From positions 1,178,001-1,242,000 of the forward strand of contig CAWBTX010000005.1 of NCBI GenBank assembly GCA_963791905.1: a stretch of DNA of 64,000 nt, read 5' to 3'. Positions 17,977 to 27,531 of this stretch are shown here, piece by piece; position 1 is the first letter of the stretch; every line of letters begins with the position of its first letter. Source of the stretch: Gaiellasilicea sp963791905 (lineage in GTDB: Bacteria; Actinomycetota; Thermoleophilia; Gaiellales; Gaiellaceae). Below the pieces are notes generated by a model, which saw only the letters and a list, made by a program, of their open reading frames with translations, was not told the origin of the DNA and ran no database searches. A program made the translations under genes and the position numbers.

Positions 17977-19242
17977 ATGATCGAGGTCGTCGGGGATTCG
18001 GCGCGCGGCAGCGAGTTCGCGCTCGTGCGGCTCACGCGTCGACGGCGACCGGATCGTCGAGGCCGACGCGCCCGGGCTCGCGCGGCCGCTCGAGGGGCTG
18101 ACGCTGCTCGAGGCGGCGGCGGTGCCGGGCGAGACGCTGGCCGCCGATGCGCTGGCGAACGCGCTCGCGCAGGTCTTCGTTGCGGCGCCCACGCCCGGCC
18201 GGATCGCCGTGGCGATGAGCGGCGGGGTCGACAGCGCCGTCGCGCTCCTCCGCGCCGGCGAGAGCGCGATCGGCGTCACGCTCCGACTCTGGCTCGACCC
18301 TGCCGGCCCCGACTCCGAGCGCGCGTGCTGCTCGCCCGCCGCCGTCATCGCGGCCCGCGAGACGTGCCACGCGCTCGGGCTACCGCACGTCACGCTCGAT
18401 CTGCGCGAGGAGTTCCGCCGCGCCGTCGTCGACCCGTTCGTGCGCGCGTACGCGCGCGGCGAGACGCCGAATCCGTGCGGCCGCTGCAACGGGAGCTTCC
18501 GCTTCGCCGAGCTGCTCGCCTTCGCCGGCAGCGCCGGGGCGGCGAAGCTCTGGACCGGCCATTACGCGCGCATCGTCGAACGCGACGGCCGTCGCCTGCA
18601 TCGCGCGCGCGCGCCGATCCGGACAAGGATCAGTCGTACATGCTGGCGCCGCTCGACCCGCGCTTGCTCGACCGGATCGAGTTCCCGCTCGGCGAGCAGG
18701 ACAAGGCGGCGACGCGCGCGGAGGCCGCTGCCGCCGGCCTCGCGGTCGCCGAGCGGCGTGAGAGCCAGGAGGCCTGCTTCCTCGCGGGCGACGACTACCG
18801 CGCGTTCCTCGGTCGCCACGGGCTCGAAGGCGGACGAGGGCGCGATCGTGGACGAGGACGGCGTCGAGCTCGGCCGCCACGAGGGCTACTGGCGCTACAC
18901 GCCCGGGCCAGCGGCGCGGCATCGGCGTCGCGGCCGCCGAGCCGCTCTACGCGCTCCGCACCGACGCGGCGACGAACACCGTCACCGTCGGGCCGCGACC
19001 GTCGCTCGCACGCTACGCGCGTCCACGTCCGCGGCCGCCTGCACGTGCCGGTCGGCCACGCCGAGGCGAAGCTGCGCTACCGCTCGCCGGCCCTCCCGGC
19101 GCGCGTCACGCCGCGTCCGGGCGGCTTCCGGCTCGAGCTCGACGAGCCCGCCTTCGGCGTCGCCACGGGCCAGGTCGTTGCCCTGTACGACGACGAGGCC
19201 GTCGTCGGCTCCGGTGTGGTCTCAGCCGGGGACCACGACTAG
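17977..19242 (+). CDS. mnmA: tRNA-specific 2-thiouridylase, with N-terminal extension, frameshifted
   Basis: Makes 2-thiouridine at position 34 of Lys, Glu and Gln tRNAs. The PP-loop SGGVDSAVA is present. The first catalytic Cys region is NPCGRCN and the second is SQEACFLAG. WTGHYARI, DKDQSYML and the C-terminal barrel GRLHVPVGHAEAKLRYRSP follow. Breaks occur near 18036, 18630, 18830, 18910 and 19010. The first 65 residues precede the PP-loop domain and are not part of normal MnmA. They read GDSARGSEFALVRLTVDGD, then IVEADAPG, then LEGLTLLEAAAVPGETLAA, loosely like a NifU/IscU N-terminus without its cysteines. Confidence 0.85.
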   Translation: MIEVVGDSARGSEFALVRLTRRRRPDRRGRRARARAAARGADAARGGGGAGRDAGRRCAGERARAGLRCGAHARPDRRGDERRGRQRRRAPPRRRERDRRHAPTLARPCRPRLRARVLLARRRHRGPRDVPRARATARHARSARGVPPRRRRPVRARVRARRDAESVRPLQRELPLRRAARLRRQRRGGEALDRPLRAHRRTRRPSPASRARADPDKDQSYMLAPLDPRLLDRIEFPLGEQDKAATRAEAAAAGLAVAERRESQEACFLAGDDYRAFLGRHGLEGGRGRDRGRGRRRARPPRGLLALHARASGAASASRPPSRSTRSAPTRRRTPSPSGRDRRSHATRVHVRGRLHVPVGHAEAKLRYRSPALPARVTPRPGGFRLELDEPAFGVATGQVVALYDDEAVVGSGVVSAGDHD

Positions 19243-19253
19243 GATCACCGCGC

Positions 19254-19728
19254 ATGCCGCTCCTTGCCGCCAGCGCGGGCGACGTCGCGTACTACGCCCT
19301 CGCGTTCTTCCTCGTGGCGTCGGGCGTCGGGCTCGCGTACGTCTTCCTCAACCTTGGAGCAACTTTCGCCCGCCTTTCCTCGTTTATTCGAGGGACGGAG
19401 CAGGAGTTGCTGCCGGTGATCCACAAGCTCGGCGAGAGCGTCGACAAGGTGAACCTGCAGCTGGACAAGGTGGACCAGGTGACGGACAGCGCAGTGGACA
19501 TGGCGGACAGCGCAGACACGGCCGTGCGGGCCGTGAGCATGGCGATCGCACGGCCGGTCGAGAAGGTCTCCGGCCTCGCCGCAGGTCTCTCGCACGGTCT
19601 CTCGGCGTTCCGCAAGAACGCGCGACTGGAACGAGTCCGTCCGTCTCGCCAAGGAGGCCGCCGCCCGCCGCGAGCGCGATCTCGAGGAGGAGTTGCGCAG
19701 GGCGGGCGGGCAGCAGCAGCAGCCGTAG
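19254..19728 (+). CDS. DUF948-like membrane-anchored coiled-coil protein, frameshifted
   Basis: About 157 residues. One N-terminal membrane helix (YYALAFFLVASGVGLAYVFL) is followed by an amphipathic helical region (LLPVIHKLGESVDKVNLQLD, VDMADSADTAV) characteristic of YoxC/DUF948 general-stress proteins, and by a charged tail ending in four glutamines. One extra C near 19625 breaks the frame. It overlaps the next gene by one base and so probably forms an operon with the anti-sigma and sigma genes, consistent with a stress-regulon membership in Bacillus-type systems. Confidence 0.65.
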
Positions 19729-20111
19729 TGGAAGAGATCGTCGTCACGATCCCGCGCGAGCGGCCGTTCGGCACGGTCGCCGGCCTCGTCCTCGGCGGCG
19801 TCGCCGCCAGGCACGAGCTCACGCTGGACGTCCTCGACGATCTGCAGCTCGCGCTCGAGACCCTGCTCGACCGCGTCGACGACGACGGTGAGGTGAACGT
19901 CGTCCTCCGCGTCGAGACCGGGACGATCGGCGCGTCGATCGGGCCGTTCCCGCACGAGAGCGTCGCCGAGCTCGAGCGCGAGTCCGACGGAACCCTCGGT
20001 CTGCGGCGCCTGCTCGAGACGACGGTCGACGACGTCGAGCTGACCGACCGGGACGACGGCTGGTGGGTCGAGCTGACGAAGGATTTCGAGTCTGCGTCCG
20101 GAGAGGGCTAG
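19728..20111 (+). CDS. RsbW-like anti-sigma factor (HATPase domain)
   Basis: 127 residues from GTG 19728, intact. The family layout is kept: LTLDVLDDLQLALETLL (N-box region with Asp and Glu), a central strand pair VNVVLRVETGTIGASIGPF, GTLGLRRLLETTVDDVEL (C-terminal LG-L-+-L motif) and a final WWVELTKDF strand. Such proteins bind and inhibit a SigB/SigF-type factor and phosphorylate its anti-anti-sigma partner. The sigma gene follows immediately. No anti-anti-sigma gene is visible here. The N-box is less clear than usual, so kinase activity is uncertain. Confidence 0.7.
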   Translation: MEEIVVTIPRERPFGTVAGLVLGGVAARHELTLDVLDDLQLALETLLDRVDDDGEVNVVLRVETGTIGASIGPFPHESVAELERESDGTLGLRRLLETTVDDVELTDRDDGWWVELTKDFESASGEG

Positions 20112-20885
20112 ATGCCCCGCGAGTCGGACAAGATCCTGCTTCGTCGGTATCACGAGGAGGGCGATCTCGCCGCCCGCGAGCAGCTGATCGAGCAGTACCT
20201 CTCGCTCGTGCGCTCGCTGGCCCGCCGCTACAGCTACCGCGGCGAGCAGCTCGAGGACCTCGTCCAGATCGGGTGCATCGGCCTGATCAAGGCGATCGAC
20301 CGCTTCGACCTCGAGCGCGGGGTGGAGCTCACGACGTACGCGACGCCGAACATCATCGGCGAGATCAAGCGGCACTTCCGCGACAAGGGCTGGGCGGTCC
20401 GCGTCCCGCGCGGCCTGCAGGAGCTGAACGTCCAGCTCTCGAAGCTGATCGAGGAGAAGACCGTCGAGCTCGGGCGCTCGCCGACGATTCCCGAGCTGGC
20501 CAAGGCCGCCGGCGTGCAGGAGGAGGAGGTGCTCGAGGCGCTCGAGTCGGGCCGCGCGTACACCTCCCTGTCGCTCTCCGCGGGCGGCTCCGACGAGGAC
20601 GGCGAGCTCGATCCGCTCGAGTCGCTCGGGTCGATCGAGCACCAGTACGAGGTCTCGGAGGACCGGGCGGTGCTCGCGCCGGGCTTCCGCGCGCTGGACG
20701 AGCGGGAGCGCCGGATCCTGCATCTCCGCTTCTTCGACGGGCTCACGCAGAGCCAGATCGCGCAGCAGGTGGGCATCTCGCAGATGCACGTCTCGCGGCT
20801 GATCCGGCGGGCGCTCGAGAAGATCCGCGAGGAGATCGCGACCGAGGAGGAGCTCGCCGCGACGGCGAAGCGCGCGGCGGGGTAG
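20112..20885 (+). CDS. RNA polymerase sigma factor, SigB/SigF/SigG group
   Basis: 257 residues, intact. Region 2 (LVRSLARRYSYRGEQLEDLVQ, shortened here to YRGEQLEDLVQIG; FDLERGVELTTYATPNIIGE has core TTYATPNIIGEIKRHFRD) and the helix-turn-helix of region 4 (LTQSQIAQQVGISQMHVSRL, core QIAQQVGISQMHVSRLIRR) are clear. The preceding RsbW-like gene makes this a stress or development sigma factor with its own antagonist. ATG follows the anti-sigma TAG directly. Autoregulation is likely but no promoter was identified. Confidence 0.9.
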   Translation: MPRESDKILLRRYHEEGDLAAREQLIEQYLSLVRSLARRYSYRGEQLEDLVQIGCIGLIKAIDRFDLERGVELTTYATPNIIGEIKRHFRDKGWAVRVPRGLQELNVQLSKLIEEKTVELGRSPTIPELAKAAGVQEEEVLEALESGRAYTSLSLSAGGSDEDGELDPLESLGSIEHQYEVSEDRAVLAPGFRALDERERRILHLRFFDGLTQSQIAQQVGISQMHVSRLIRRALEKIREEIATEEELAATAKRAAG

Positions 20886-20895
20886 AAGGGAAAGC

Positions 20896-21431
20896 CTGGG
20901 CGAGCTCGAGACCGACCGGCTGCGCCTGCGCGAATGGCGAGACGACGACGTCGACACGCTGCGCCGGCTGAACGCGGACGAGCGTGTCTACCGATATCTC
21001 CACGGGCCGTCCACGGGCAAGGAGACCGAGGCGCAGCTGGCGCGCTATCGCGCGCACTGGGACGAGCACGGCTTCGGGGTCTGGGCGGTCGAGGAGCGGT
21101 CGACCGGGCGCCTGGTCGGCCGCGCCGGCCTCTCGTGGCACCGGCTCTGGCCGTCGAATCCCGAGCTCGGCTGGATGCTCGACCCCGACGTCTGGGGCCG
21201 CGGCTATGCGACCGAGGCGGGTGCCGCCGCGCTCCGGCATGCGTTCGCCAGCCTCGACCTCGACGCGCGTGGTCTCGATCGTGCATCCGCAGAACGAGGC
21301 CTCGTTCCGTGTGGCCCGGCGTCTCGCGATGCGCCCGTGGCGCGACCGTCGCCTGGGACGAGACAGGCGTCACGCTCGAGGTGTGGACGATCGAGCGACG
21401 TGAATGGTCGTCCCTACAATCTGCCGGATGA
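20896..21431 (+). CDS. GNAT acetyltransferase (RimJ/RimL type), frameshifted
   Basis: The start LETDRLRLREWRDDD is the classical beginning of RimJ-like N-acetyltransferases. The acetyl-CoA loop is LDPDVWGRGYATEAG, followed by VHPQNEASFRVARRLAM. Frame breaks near 21268 and 21345 (extra bases). No ATG, GTG or TTG precedes the conserved N-terminus in frame. CTG at 20896, 6 bp after AAGGG, is the best start. It overlaps alaS by ATGA. Substrate unknown. Confidence 0.65.
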
Positions 21432-23954
21432 GGACGACCGCCGAGCTCCGCGAGGGCTTCCTGTCCTTCTTCGAGGAGCGAGGCCACAAGCGGCTGCCGT
21501 CGTGGCCGCTCGTCCCGCGTCCGGGCGACAACTCGACGCTGCTGACGACGGCCGGCATGCAGCCGCAGATGCCGTACTTCCTCGGCCTCGAGCCGCCGCC
21601 GGCGCCGCTGACGACGAACTCGCAGAAGTGCTTCCGCACGCCGGACATCGACGAGGTCGGGCTCGACGGCCACCACCTGACCTTCTTCGAGATGCTCGGC
21701 AACTTCTCGTTCGGCCAGTACTTCAAGGAGGGCGCGATCGCGCTTCGCGACCGAGTTCATCCAGAACGAGCTGAAGCTCGACTGGGACCGCGTCTGGGCG
21801 ACGGTGCACGCCGGCGATCCGGTGTTCAAGCTCGGGCCGGACGAGACCGCGATCCGGCTCTGGGAGGAGATCGGCATGCCTGCCGAGCGGATCGTGCAGC
21901 TGCCGAGCTCCGAGAACTTCTGGTCGGTCGGCGGGCCCGGGCCGTGCGGCCCGGACTCGGAGATCTACTGGGACTGGGGCGAGCAATACGGCTGCGGCGA
22001 GCCGGACTGCGCGCCCGCGTGTCCCGCGCTGCGACCGCTTCCTCGAGTTCTGGAACCTCGTCTTCATGGCGTACGAGCAGCACCCGGACGGGACGCTGAC
22101 GCCGCTGCCCAAGCAGAACATCGATACGGGGATGGGACTGGAGCGCATCGCGGCGATCGTCCAGGACGTCCGCTCGGTGTACGAGACGGACGCGTACCAG
22201 TCGATCATGGACTGGGTCGCCGTGGAGAGCGGGGTTGCGTTCGGCGAGTCCGACCGCGCGACGAAGGCGCACCGCGTGATCGCCGACCACGGCCGCGGCA
22301 TGACCTTCCTCGTCGGCGACGGCGTCACGCCGTCGAACGAGGGCCGCGGCTACGTCCTGCGCCGGATCATCCGCCGCGCGGTGCAGCAGGCGCGGTCGAT
22401 CGGGCTCGACGACCTCTGGCGCGTCACCGACGTCGTCGTCGAGCAGATGGCGGACGCGTACCCCGAGCTCGAGGAGAACCGGGAGCGGATCCGCGACAGC
22501 GTCCGCGCCGAGGAGGACGCGCTTCGGAGAGACGCTCGCACGCGGGATGAAGCTCTTCGAGGAGATCGCGGCTCGCGGCGACATCTCCGCCGAGGACGCG
22601 TTCGACCTGACGGCCACCTACGGCTTCCCGTTCGAGCTGACGCACGGAGCTCGCGCTCGAGCGCGGCCTGGCCGTCGACGAGGACGACTTCCGGGCGCGC
22701 ATGGAGGAGCACCGCGAGATCTCGCGCAGCGCACCGGCCCGCGTCGTCGGCGAGCTCGGTGGGCCGCAGACCGACTTCGTCGGCTACGACCGTACGGAGG
22801 TCTTGACCGCGATCACGGCTCTGAACGAGCTCCCCGACGGGCAGTTCGAGGCGAAGCTCGAGCGCTCGCCCTTCTACCCCGAGGGCGGCGGCCAGGTCAG
22901 CGACGCCGGCTTCATCGAGCACGAGGAGTCCGGGCGCGCGCGCCGAGCTGGTGCGGGCGTCGCGCGTCGGCGACGACCAGGTGCTCACGTTCGAGTGGTG
23001 AAGGGCTTCGAGGTCGGAGACCGGGTTCGGGCGGTCGTGCCGTGGAACGTCCGCTTCCCGACGATGGCGAACCACACCGCGACGCACCTGCTGCACGAGT
23101 CGCTGCGGCGCGTGCTCGGCGACCACGTCAAGCAGGCGGGCTCGGCGGTGCGGCCCGACAAGCTGCGCTTCGACTTCACGCACGACCGCGCGCTGACGCC
23201 GGAGGAGCGGGAGCAGGTCGAGCGAGCTCGTCAACGAGCAGATCTTCGCCGCCCGTCCCGGTGCGGGCGTTCGAGACGCCGATCGAGGAGGCGCGGAAGC
23301 TCGGCGCGCAGATGCTGTTCGGCGAGAAGTACGGCGACATCGTTCGCGTCCTCGAGATCGAGGGGTTCTCGCGCGAGCTCTGCGGCGGCACGCACGTGCG
23401 CTCGACCGCCGAGATCGGCCCCTTCGTCGATCCTCTCCGAGGCATCGGTCGGCTCCGGCGCCAGGCGGATCGAGGCCGTGACCTCTGGCGAGGCCTTCGC
23501 GCTGCTGCGCGGTCGCGCCGAGGAGGCAGGCTGTGCTGCGCTCCGAGCTCGAGCGCGCCCGGAAGGAGGCGAAGAAGCCGGCGAAGGCGACCGAGGCGGA
23601 GTACGAGATCGTGCGTCAGGCGAAGCAGGGCGGGGTCGAGGTGCTCGTTGTGGAGGTGCGCTCGGGCGATCCGCTCGAGGTCTCCGACCGGCTCAAGCAG
23701 CAGATGCGCCGGCGGCCGTGATCGTCGGGCTCCGCCAGAACGGCGCCGCCCAGCTCGTCGTCAACGTCGACAAGTCGCTCGAGGCGCGTGGCGTCCACGC
23801 GGGCAACGTCGTTCGCGAGGCGGCGCGCGCTGATCGGCGGCGGCGGCGGCGGCACGGCCGACAGATGGCGCGCGCGGCGGCGAAGCAGCCCGAGGGGCTG
23901 ACGAGGCGCTGTCGACTGGCGGAGCGCCTATCGTCGCCAGTCGCTCTCTCGTGA
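21428..23954 (+). CDS. alaS: Alanyl-tRNA synthetase, frameshifted
   Basis: About 840 residues. The N-terminal catalytic core shows LREGFLSFFEERGHKRLPS, LTTNSQKCFRTPDIDEVG and FEMLGNFSFGQYFKEGA. The editing domain has NHTATHLLHESL (HxxxH zinc ligands) and LCGGTHVRSTAEIG. A C-terminal C-Ala region ends near 23940. At least ten single-base insertions (about 21750, 22027, 22530, 22641, 22941, 23226, 23266, 23445, 23530, 23890) break it; three of them are an extra base directly before GAGCT. ATG overlaps the GNAT stop, and GTGA overlaps ruvX. Confidence 0.9.
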
Positions 23955-24346
23955 AGGTGATGGCGCTGGACTACGGCCTGGCGCGCACCGGCGTCGCGGT
24001 CTCGGACGCGACCGGCACGCTCGCGCGGCCGCTGACCGTTGTCGAGCGCGCGGCGAGCGAGGCTGGGCTGCGCCGGCTGGCGGAGCTCGTCGGCGCGGAG
24101 CAGGTCGAGCGGGTCGTGGTCGGGCTCCCGCTGACCTTGCGCGGCGAAGCCGGCCTCCAGGCCGAGGAGACGGAACGGTTTCTCGAGAGCCTGCGGGCCG
24201 CGGTCGACGTGCCGGTGGAGAGCTTCGACGAGCGCTTCACGACGGCGCTGGCCGCACAGGCGCCGGCCTCGCGGGCGCCCGAGGACGCGCGGGCGGCGGC
24301 GCACCTGCTCGAGAGCTACCTCGCCTGGGCGGCGAACCGCGACTGA
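23951..24346 (+). CDS. ruvX: Putative pre-16S rRNA nuclease / Holliday junction resolvase-like (YqgF)
   Basis: 131 residues from GTG 23951, intact. RNase H-like fold: MALDYGLARTGVAVSD contains the first catalytic Asp, VVVGLPLTLRGEAG the second strand with the conserved GLP, and SFDERFTTALA the second acidic patch (DERFTT). The family matures the 5' end of 16S rRNA. It sits between alaS and mltG as in many actinobacteria and firmicutes, overlapping both by 1 to 4 bases. Confidence 0.88.
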   Translation: MKVMALDYGLARTGVAVSDATGTLARPLTVVERAASEAGLRRLAELVGAEQVERVVVGLPLTLRGEAGLQAEETERFLESLRAAVDVPVESFDERFTTALAAQAPASRAPEDARAAAHLLESYLAWAANRD

Positions 24347-25236
24347 TGGCCCCGGCGACCTCGCAGCGCATCGCCATGCGCCGCCTCGCCGCGGTGGTCT
24401 TCCTGCTCGCGTTCGTCGGCCTCGGTGCCTGGCTCGGTTACGGCGCGCTCGCGTCCGACACCTCCGAGGAGACGGCCGAGCTTCCGCCGACGACGACCGC
24501 GCCTCCGCCGCCGCCGGTGCTGCGCGTCGTCTTCCCGGAGGGGTTCACGCGCAAGGAGATGGTCGCGCGCGTCGCCGCTGTGCGTCAGATCGCGAAGCAG
24601 AAGCGGAAGATCACGCCGAAGCTCTCCGGCGACGCCTACGCCGCCGCGACGAAGGCGGCCAAGCCGCCACGGGGGTTCCGCCGCCACGCGAAAGGGATCG
24701 AGGGCTTCCTCTTCCCGGCGACATACCAGTTCACTCCGAAGACGACGAACCGTGAGCTCGTCGCCGACCAGCTCGAGTTCTTCGGCGACAACTGGTCGAA
24801 GGTCGACCTCGCGGCCGCGCGCAAGAAGAACCTGACGCCCTACGACGTCCTCATCATCGCCTCGATGGTCGAGAAGGAGACGATCGCCCCGGACGAGCGG
24901 CCGAAGGTCGCGGCCGTGATCTACAACCGGCTGAAGGCGGGCATGCCGCTCGGGATCGACGCGACGATCCGCTACGGGCTCGACGTGCCGGGCACCGAGC
25001 CGCTGCGCGTCTCGCAGCTCGAGAGCGACAACCCCTACAACACGCGCAACCGGCTGGGGCTGCCGCCGACGCCGATCGCGAACCCGGGCCTCGCCTCGAT
25101 GCAGGCCGCTGCGCATCCGGCGAAGGTCGACTACCTCTACTTCGTGCGCAAGCCGGACAAGGTGCACCACTTCTTCACCGCGAGCGAGAAGGAGTTCTTC
25201 GCCAAGGCATGCGAATACGGCTTTGGTTGCAATTAG
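24346..25236 (+). CDS. mltG: Endolytic murein transglycosylase MltG (YceG-like)
   Basis: 296 residues, intact. It has one N-terminal membrane segment (LAAVVFLLAFVGLGAWLGYG), a Pro/Thr-rich linker, a LysM-like subdomain, and the YceG catalytic domain with IASMVEKETIAPDERPKVA (catalytic Glu) and IYNRLKAGMPLGIDATIRYG. It cleaves nascent glycan strands at the membrane. The ATG overlaps the ruvX stop by one base and its TAG overlaps the aroE start. Confidence 0.9.
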   Translation: MAPATSQRIAMRRLAAVVFLLAFVGLGAWLGYGALASDTSEETAELPPTTTAPPPPPVLRVVFPEGFTRKEMVARVAAVRQIAKQKRKITPKLSGDAYAAATKAAKPPRGFRRHAKGIEGFLFPATYQFTPKTTNRELVADQLEFFGDNWSKVDLAAARKKNLTPYDVLIIASMVEKETIAPDERPKVAAVIYNRLKAGMPLGIDATIRYGLDVPGTEPLRVSQLESDNPYNTRNRLGLPPTPIANPGLASMQAAAHPAKVDYLYFVRKPDKVHHFFTASEKEFFAKACEYGFGCN

Positions 25237-25946
25237 TGATCACCGGCGAGACAAGGCTGGTCGGCCTGCTGGGTCATCCGGTCGCCCACTCGCTCTCGCC
25301 GAGGATGCAGAACGCCGCCTTCGCCGCGCTCGCTCTCGACTTCGTCTACCTGCCGCTCGACGTCGCGCCCGAGCGGCTCGAGGCGGCGCTCGAGGGCCTC
25401 GTCGCGCTCGGCTTCGTGGGCGCGAACGTGACGACGCCGCACAAGCTGGAGGTCGCGCGCCTCGTTCGCAGCAGCGCGCCGTCCGTGAACACGCTCGTGA
25501 TCCGCGACGGCGCCATCAGCGGCGCGACGACCGACGCGGCGATCCTGCACGGGCTCCCGCAGGAACGACCGGTGATCGTCGGTGACGGCGGCGCGGCGGC
25601 CGCGTTCCGCCAGGCGCTGCCGCACGCCCGCGTGTACTCCCGGCGCGCTGAGTGGCCGCCGGACGTGCGCGGCGCCGATCTCGTCGTGCACGCGACGAGC
25701 GTGCGCGATCAGGTCCTGTTCGAGCTCGAGCCGGACCAGACCCTCGTCGACCTGCCGTATCCGGAGACCGCGACCGCGGCTGCGGCGCGGTCGGCCGGGG
25801 CTGCGGTCGCAAGCGGCCTCGAGGTGCTCGTCGCGCAGGGCGCGGCGGCGTTCGAGCTCTGGACCGGGGTGCCGGCGCCGCGCGAGGTGATGCGGGCGGC
25901 GATCGAGGATTGGGCGGGGAGCGATTCCTCGCTCCCCGCCCGGTGA
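25236..25946 (+). CDS. aroE: Shikimate dehydrogenase
   Basis: Reduces 3-dehydroshikimate with NADPH. From GTG 25236 it reads LVGLLGHPVAHSLSPRMQN (shikimate-binding SxS motif), VGANVTTPHK (catalytic Lys), a Gly loop VIVGDGGAAAAF, LVVHATSV in place of the usual NATxxG, and LEVLVAQGAAAFELWTG with the conserved Gln. With 236 residues it is about 30 shorter than typical AroE, mostly in the NADP domain. Intact frame. The last 11 codons form a 13-bp terminator-like hairpin. The next shikimate genes resume only after a 3.5-kb island. Confidence 0.88.
   Translation: MITGETRLVGLLGHPVAHSLSPRMQNAAFAALALDFVYLPLDVAPERLEAALEGLVALGFVGANVTTPHKLEVARLVRSSAPSVNTLVIRDGAISGATTDAAILHGLPQERPVIVGDGGAAAAFRQALPHARVYSRRAEWPPDVRGADLVVHATSVRDQVLFELEPDQTLVDLPYPETATAAAARSAGAAVASGLEVLVAQGAAAFELWTGVPAPREVMRAAIEDWAGSDSSLPAR
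25912..25941. terminator. Strong hairpin at the end of aroE (bidirectional terminator candidate)
   Basis: A perfect 13-bp stem GGGCGGGGAGCGA / TCGCTCCCCGCCC with loop TTCC lies inside the last codons of aroE and 14 bp from the stop of the convergent vWA gene. It lacks a clear T-run on either side. Its position between convergent genes fits a shared terminator and marks the left edge of the island. Confidence 0.65.
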
Positions 25947-25955
25947 TTCCGACCC

Positions 25956-27374
25956 TTACGGGCCGAGCTGCTGGATGATGAGCGTCCCGAACAGCGGCCC
26001 GCTGGCCGTGTAGCCCGGGTAGGTGAGGCGGTAGAAGAACGTCGGTCCTGGCTGCTCCTCGAGCCGCAGGACGTAGTTGACGGTTCCGAACGGGGTCGTC
26101 CCGATACCGCCGATGTTGGCGATCGAGTTCCCAACGCACGTGAGCCCCGTGATCGTCCGCGAGCTGAGGCTGCCGGCGATGTTCCCACGATCGGCGTGGA
26201 CCACGGCCCCGAACGGGTTCGACGAGAAGCCCGGAATGAACTGCACGAGGGCATCGAGCGCTCGCGTGCCGTCACCGCCGTTCGCCTTGACCCTGCATGG
26301 CGTGTTGATCACTCTGATCGTGATCGTCTGGGTCAGCGGCGGCGTGGCCGGCTGCCCGTTGATCAGGAACGTGACCGTGCAGGTGTACGTGCCGGGCAGG
26401 GCGGCGTCCGAAACGGTGATCGTCTCGGAGAACGACGCGTTCGTGCCGCTCGTGACCGTCTGCGAGGTCGGGTTGAACGTCACCGACAGCTGCGGATCGC
26501 AGCTGGCCTGCGGCGTCACGGTCACCTGGACGGCGAGGACCGCCCTGAGGATCGCGGCGGCGACCTGATCCGGCGGCACGCCGGTCTGAACCGAGCCGCC
26601 GGTGGCCGCGGCGAGCCTCGTCGCCTGACCTGCCGCCCCGCCCTCGGTCGCGCACGGCGGCGTGTAGTCGCCGTCGTTCGCCGTCGGATCGGCGTCGAGC
26701 CCGGGACCGCTGTCGACGCTGATCGCGATCACCTTCACACCGGCCATGACGAGCTCCGAGGTGAGGGACGCCTCCGTCGTGTCGTGCGTATCGGCGGCAC
26801 CGTTGATCGCGTCGCAGACGGGGTCGTGGCCGGGAGCGTCGCCGAACCAGATCACGAACTTCGTCGCGGCGGTGCGATAGCCGGCGGCTGCGTGGGCCGC
26901 GATCCGGTGCAGGGCGAAGAACTGGCCTTCGGCGATGTCGAACCCACCGCCCGCCGCCCACGCGTTGATGCAGGCCAGCGCTGCCGCCTGGCCCACCGCG
27001 CCGGTCTGGACGGTCGAGCACGGGTTGAAGGCGTAGGCGTCGAACGGGAAGTCCTTGTAGTCCCCGGCGCCGAACGCGGAGTTCGTGCCGCCGGCGCTGA
27101 GCAAGGTCATGATCGCGTTCGCGTTCGCCCTCACGGCGGCGATGGTCGGGCCCATGCTCCCCGTCGTGTCGGACAGGAAGTAGAAGTCCGCCTGCGGCGG
27201 GATGAACGGCGTCCCGACGTTCTTCGTGACTGTCAGCGACTGGCCCGGCGCGAGCGTCGCATTGACGGTCGGCGGCGTGACCTGGGCGTTCGCGGTGCTG
27301 AGCCCGACGAGCAGGCTGAAGATGACCGCGACCGCTACCACTGGTAGCCGCCGCAGCCAGGTTTTGACAAGCAT
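25956..27374 (-). CDS. Secreted von Willebrand A domain protein with shared C-terminal domain
   Basis: 472 residues, intact. The signal peptide LVKTWLRRLPVVAVAVIFSL ends at STANAQ. The vWA domain (about residues 60-290) has the MIDAS start FLSDTTGSMGPT, where the classical DxSxS reads DTTGS, and later FVIWFGDAPGHD. An Ig-like middle region follows (VTVTPQASCDPQLSVTFNP). The final 113 residues (from Cys360) are homologous to the end of the protein at 28178. A good ribosome site AGAGGGGG precedes ATG 27374. It is divergent from the response regulator gene. Exported, probably adhesive or calcium-linked; ligand unknown. Confidence 0.8.
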   Translation of the reverse strand: MLVKTWLRRLPVVAVAVIFSLLVGLSTANAQVTPPTVNATLAPGQSLTVTKNVGTPFIPPQADFYFLSDTTGSMGPTIAAVRANANAIMTLLSAGGTNSAFGAGDYKDFPFDAYAFNPCSTVQTGAVGQAAALACINAWAAGGGFDIAEGQFFALHRIAAHAAAGYRTAATKFVIWFGDAPGHDPVCDAINGAADTHDTTEASLTSELVMAGVKVIAISVDSGPGLDADPTANDGDYTPPCATEGGAAGQATRLAAATGGSVQTGVPPDQVAAAILRAVLAVQVTVTPQASCDPQLSVTFNPTSQTVTSGTNASFSETITVSDAALPGTYTCTVTFLINGQPATPPLTQTITIRVINTPCRVKANGGDGTRALDALVQFIPGFSSNPFGAVVHADRGNIAGSLSSRTITGLTCVGNSIANIGGIGTTPFGTVNYVLRLEEQPGPTFFYRLTYPGYTASGPLFGTLIIQQLGP

Positions 27375-27531
27375 TGCTGGAACCCCCTCTTTCTTTGCTG
27401 GATATTCCCCGCTACGAACGTACGACAGCGACGTCGTCTGGGACAGACGGCGACGGCCGCATCTGGCCGCCGGTCGCGGCCGTACGGCGAACGCCTTGTA
27501 TTGCCGCCCGGCATCCAGTAAGAACGAATGT
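27375..27531. promoter_or_regulatory. Divergent intergenic control region
   Basis: 157 bp between the vWA gene (minus) and the response regulator (plus), so it must hold both promoters. It is less GC-rich than its surroundings. A CGGCC-gcatct-GGCCG inverted repeat at about 27459-27474 is the only obvious symmetrical element. I could not assign -10/-35 boxes with confidence. Confidence 0.4.

Noticed and set aside
19245..20957. 570-codon minus-strand frame across the DUF948, anti-sigma and sigma genes
   Set aside because: Opposite to three recognisable plus-strand genes with clear motifs and tight overlaps; no family similarity of its own.
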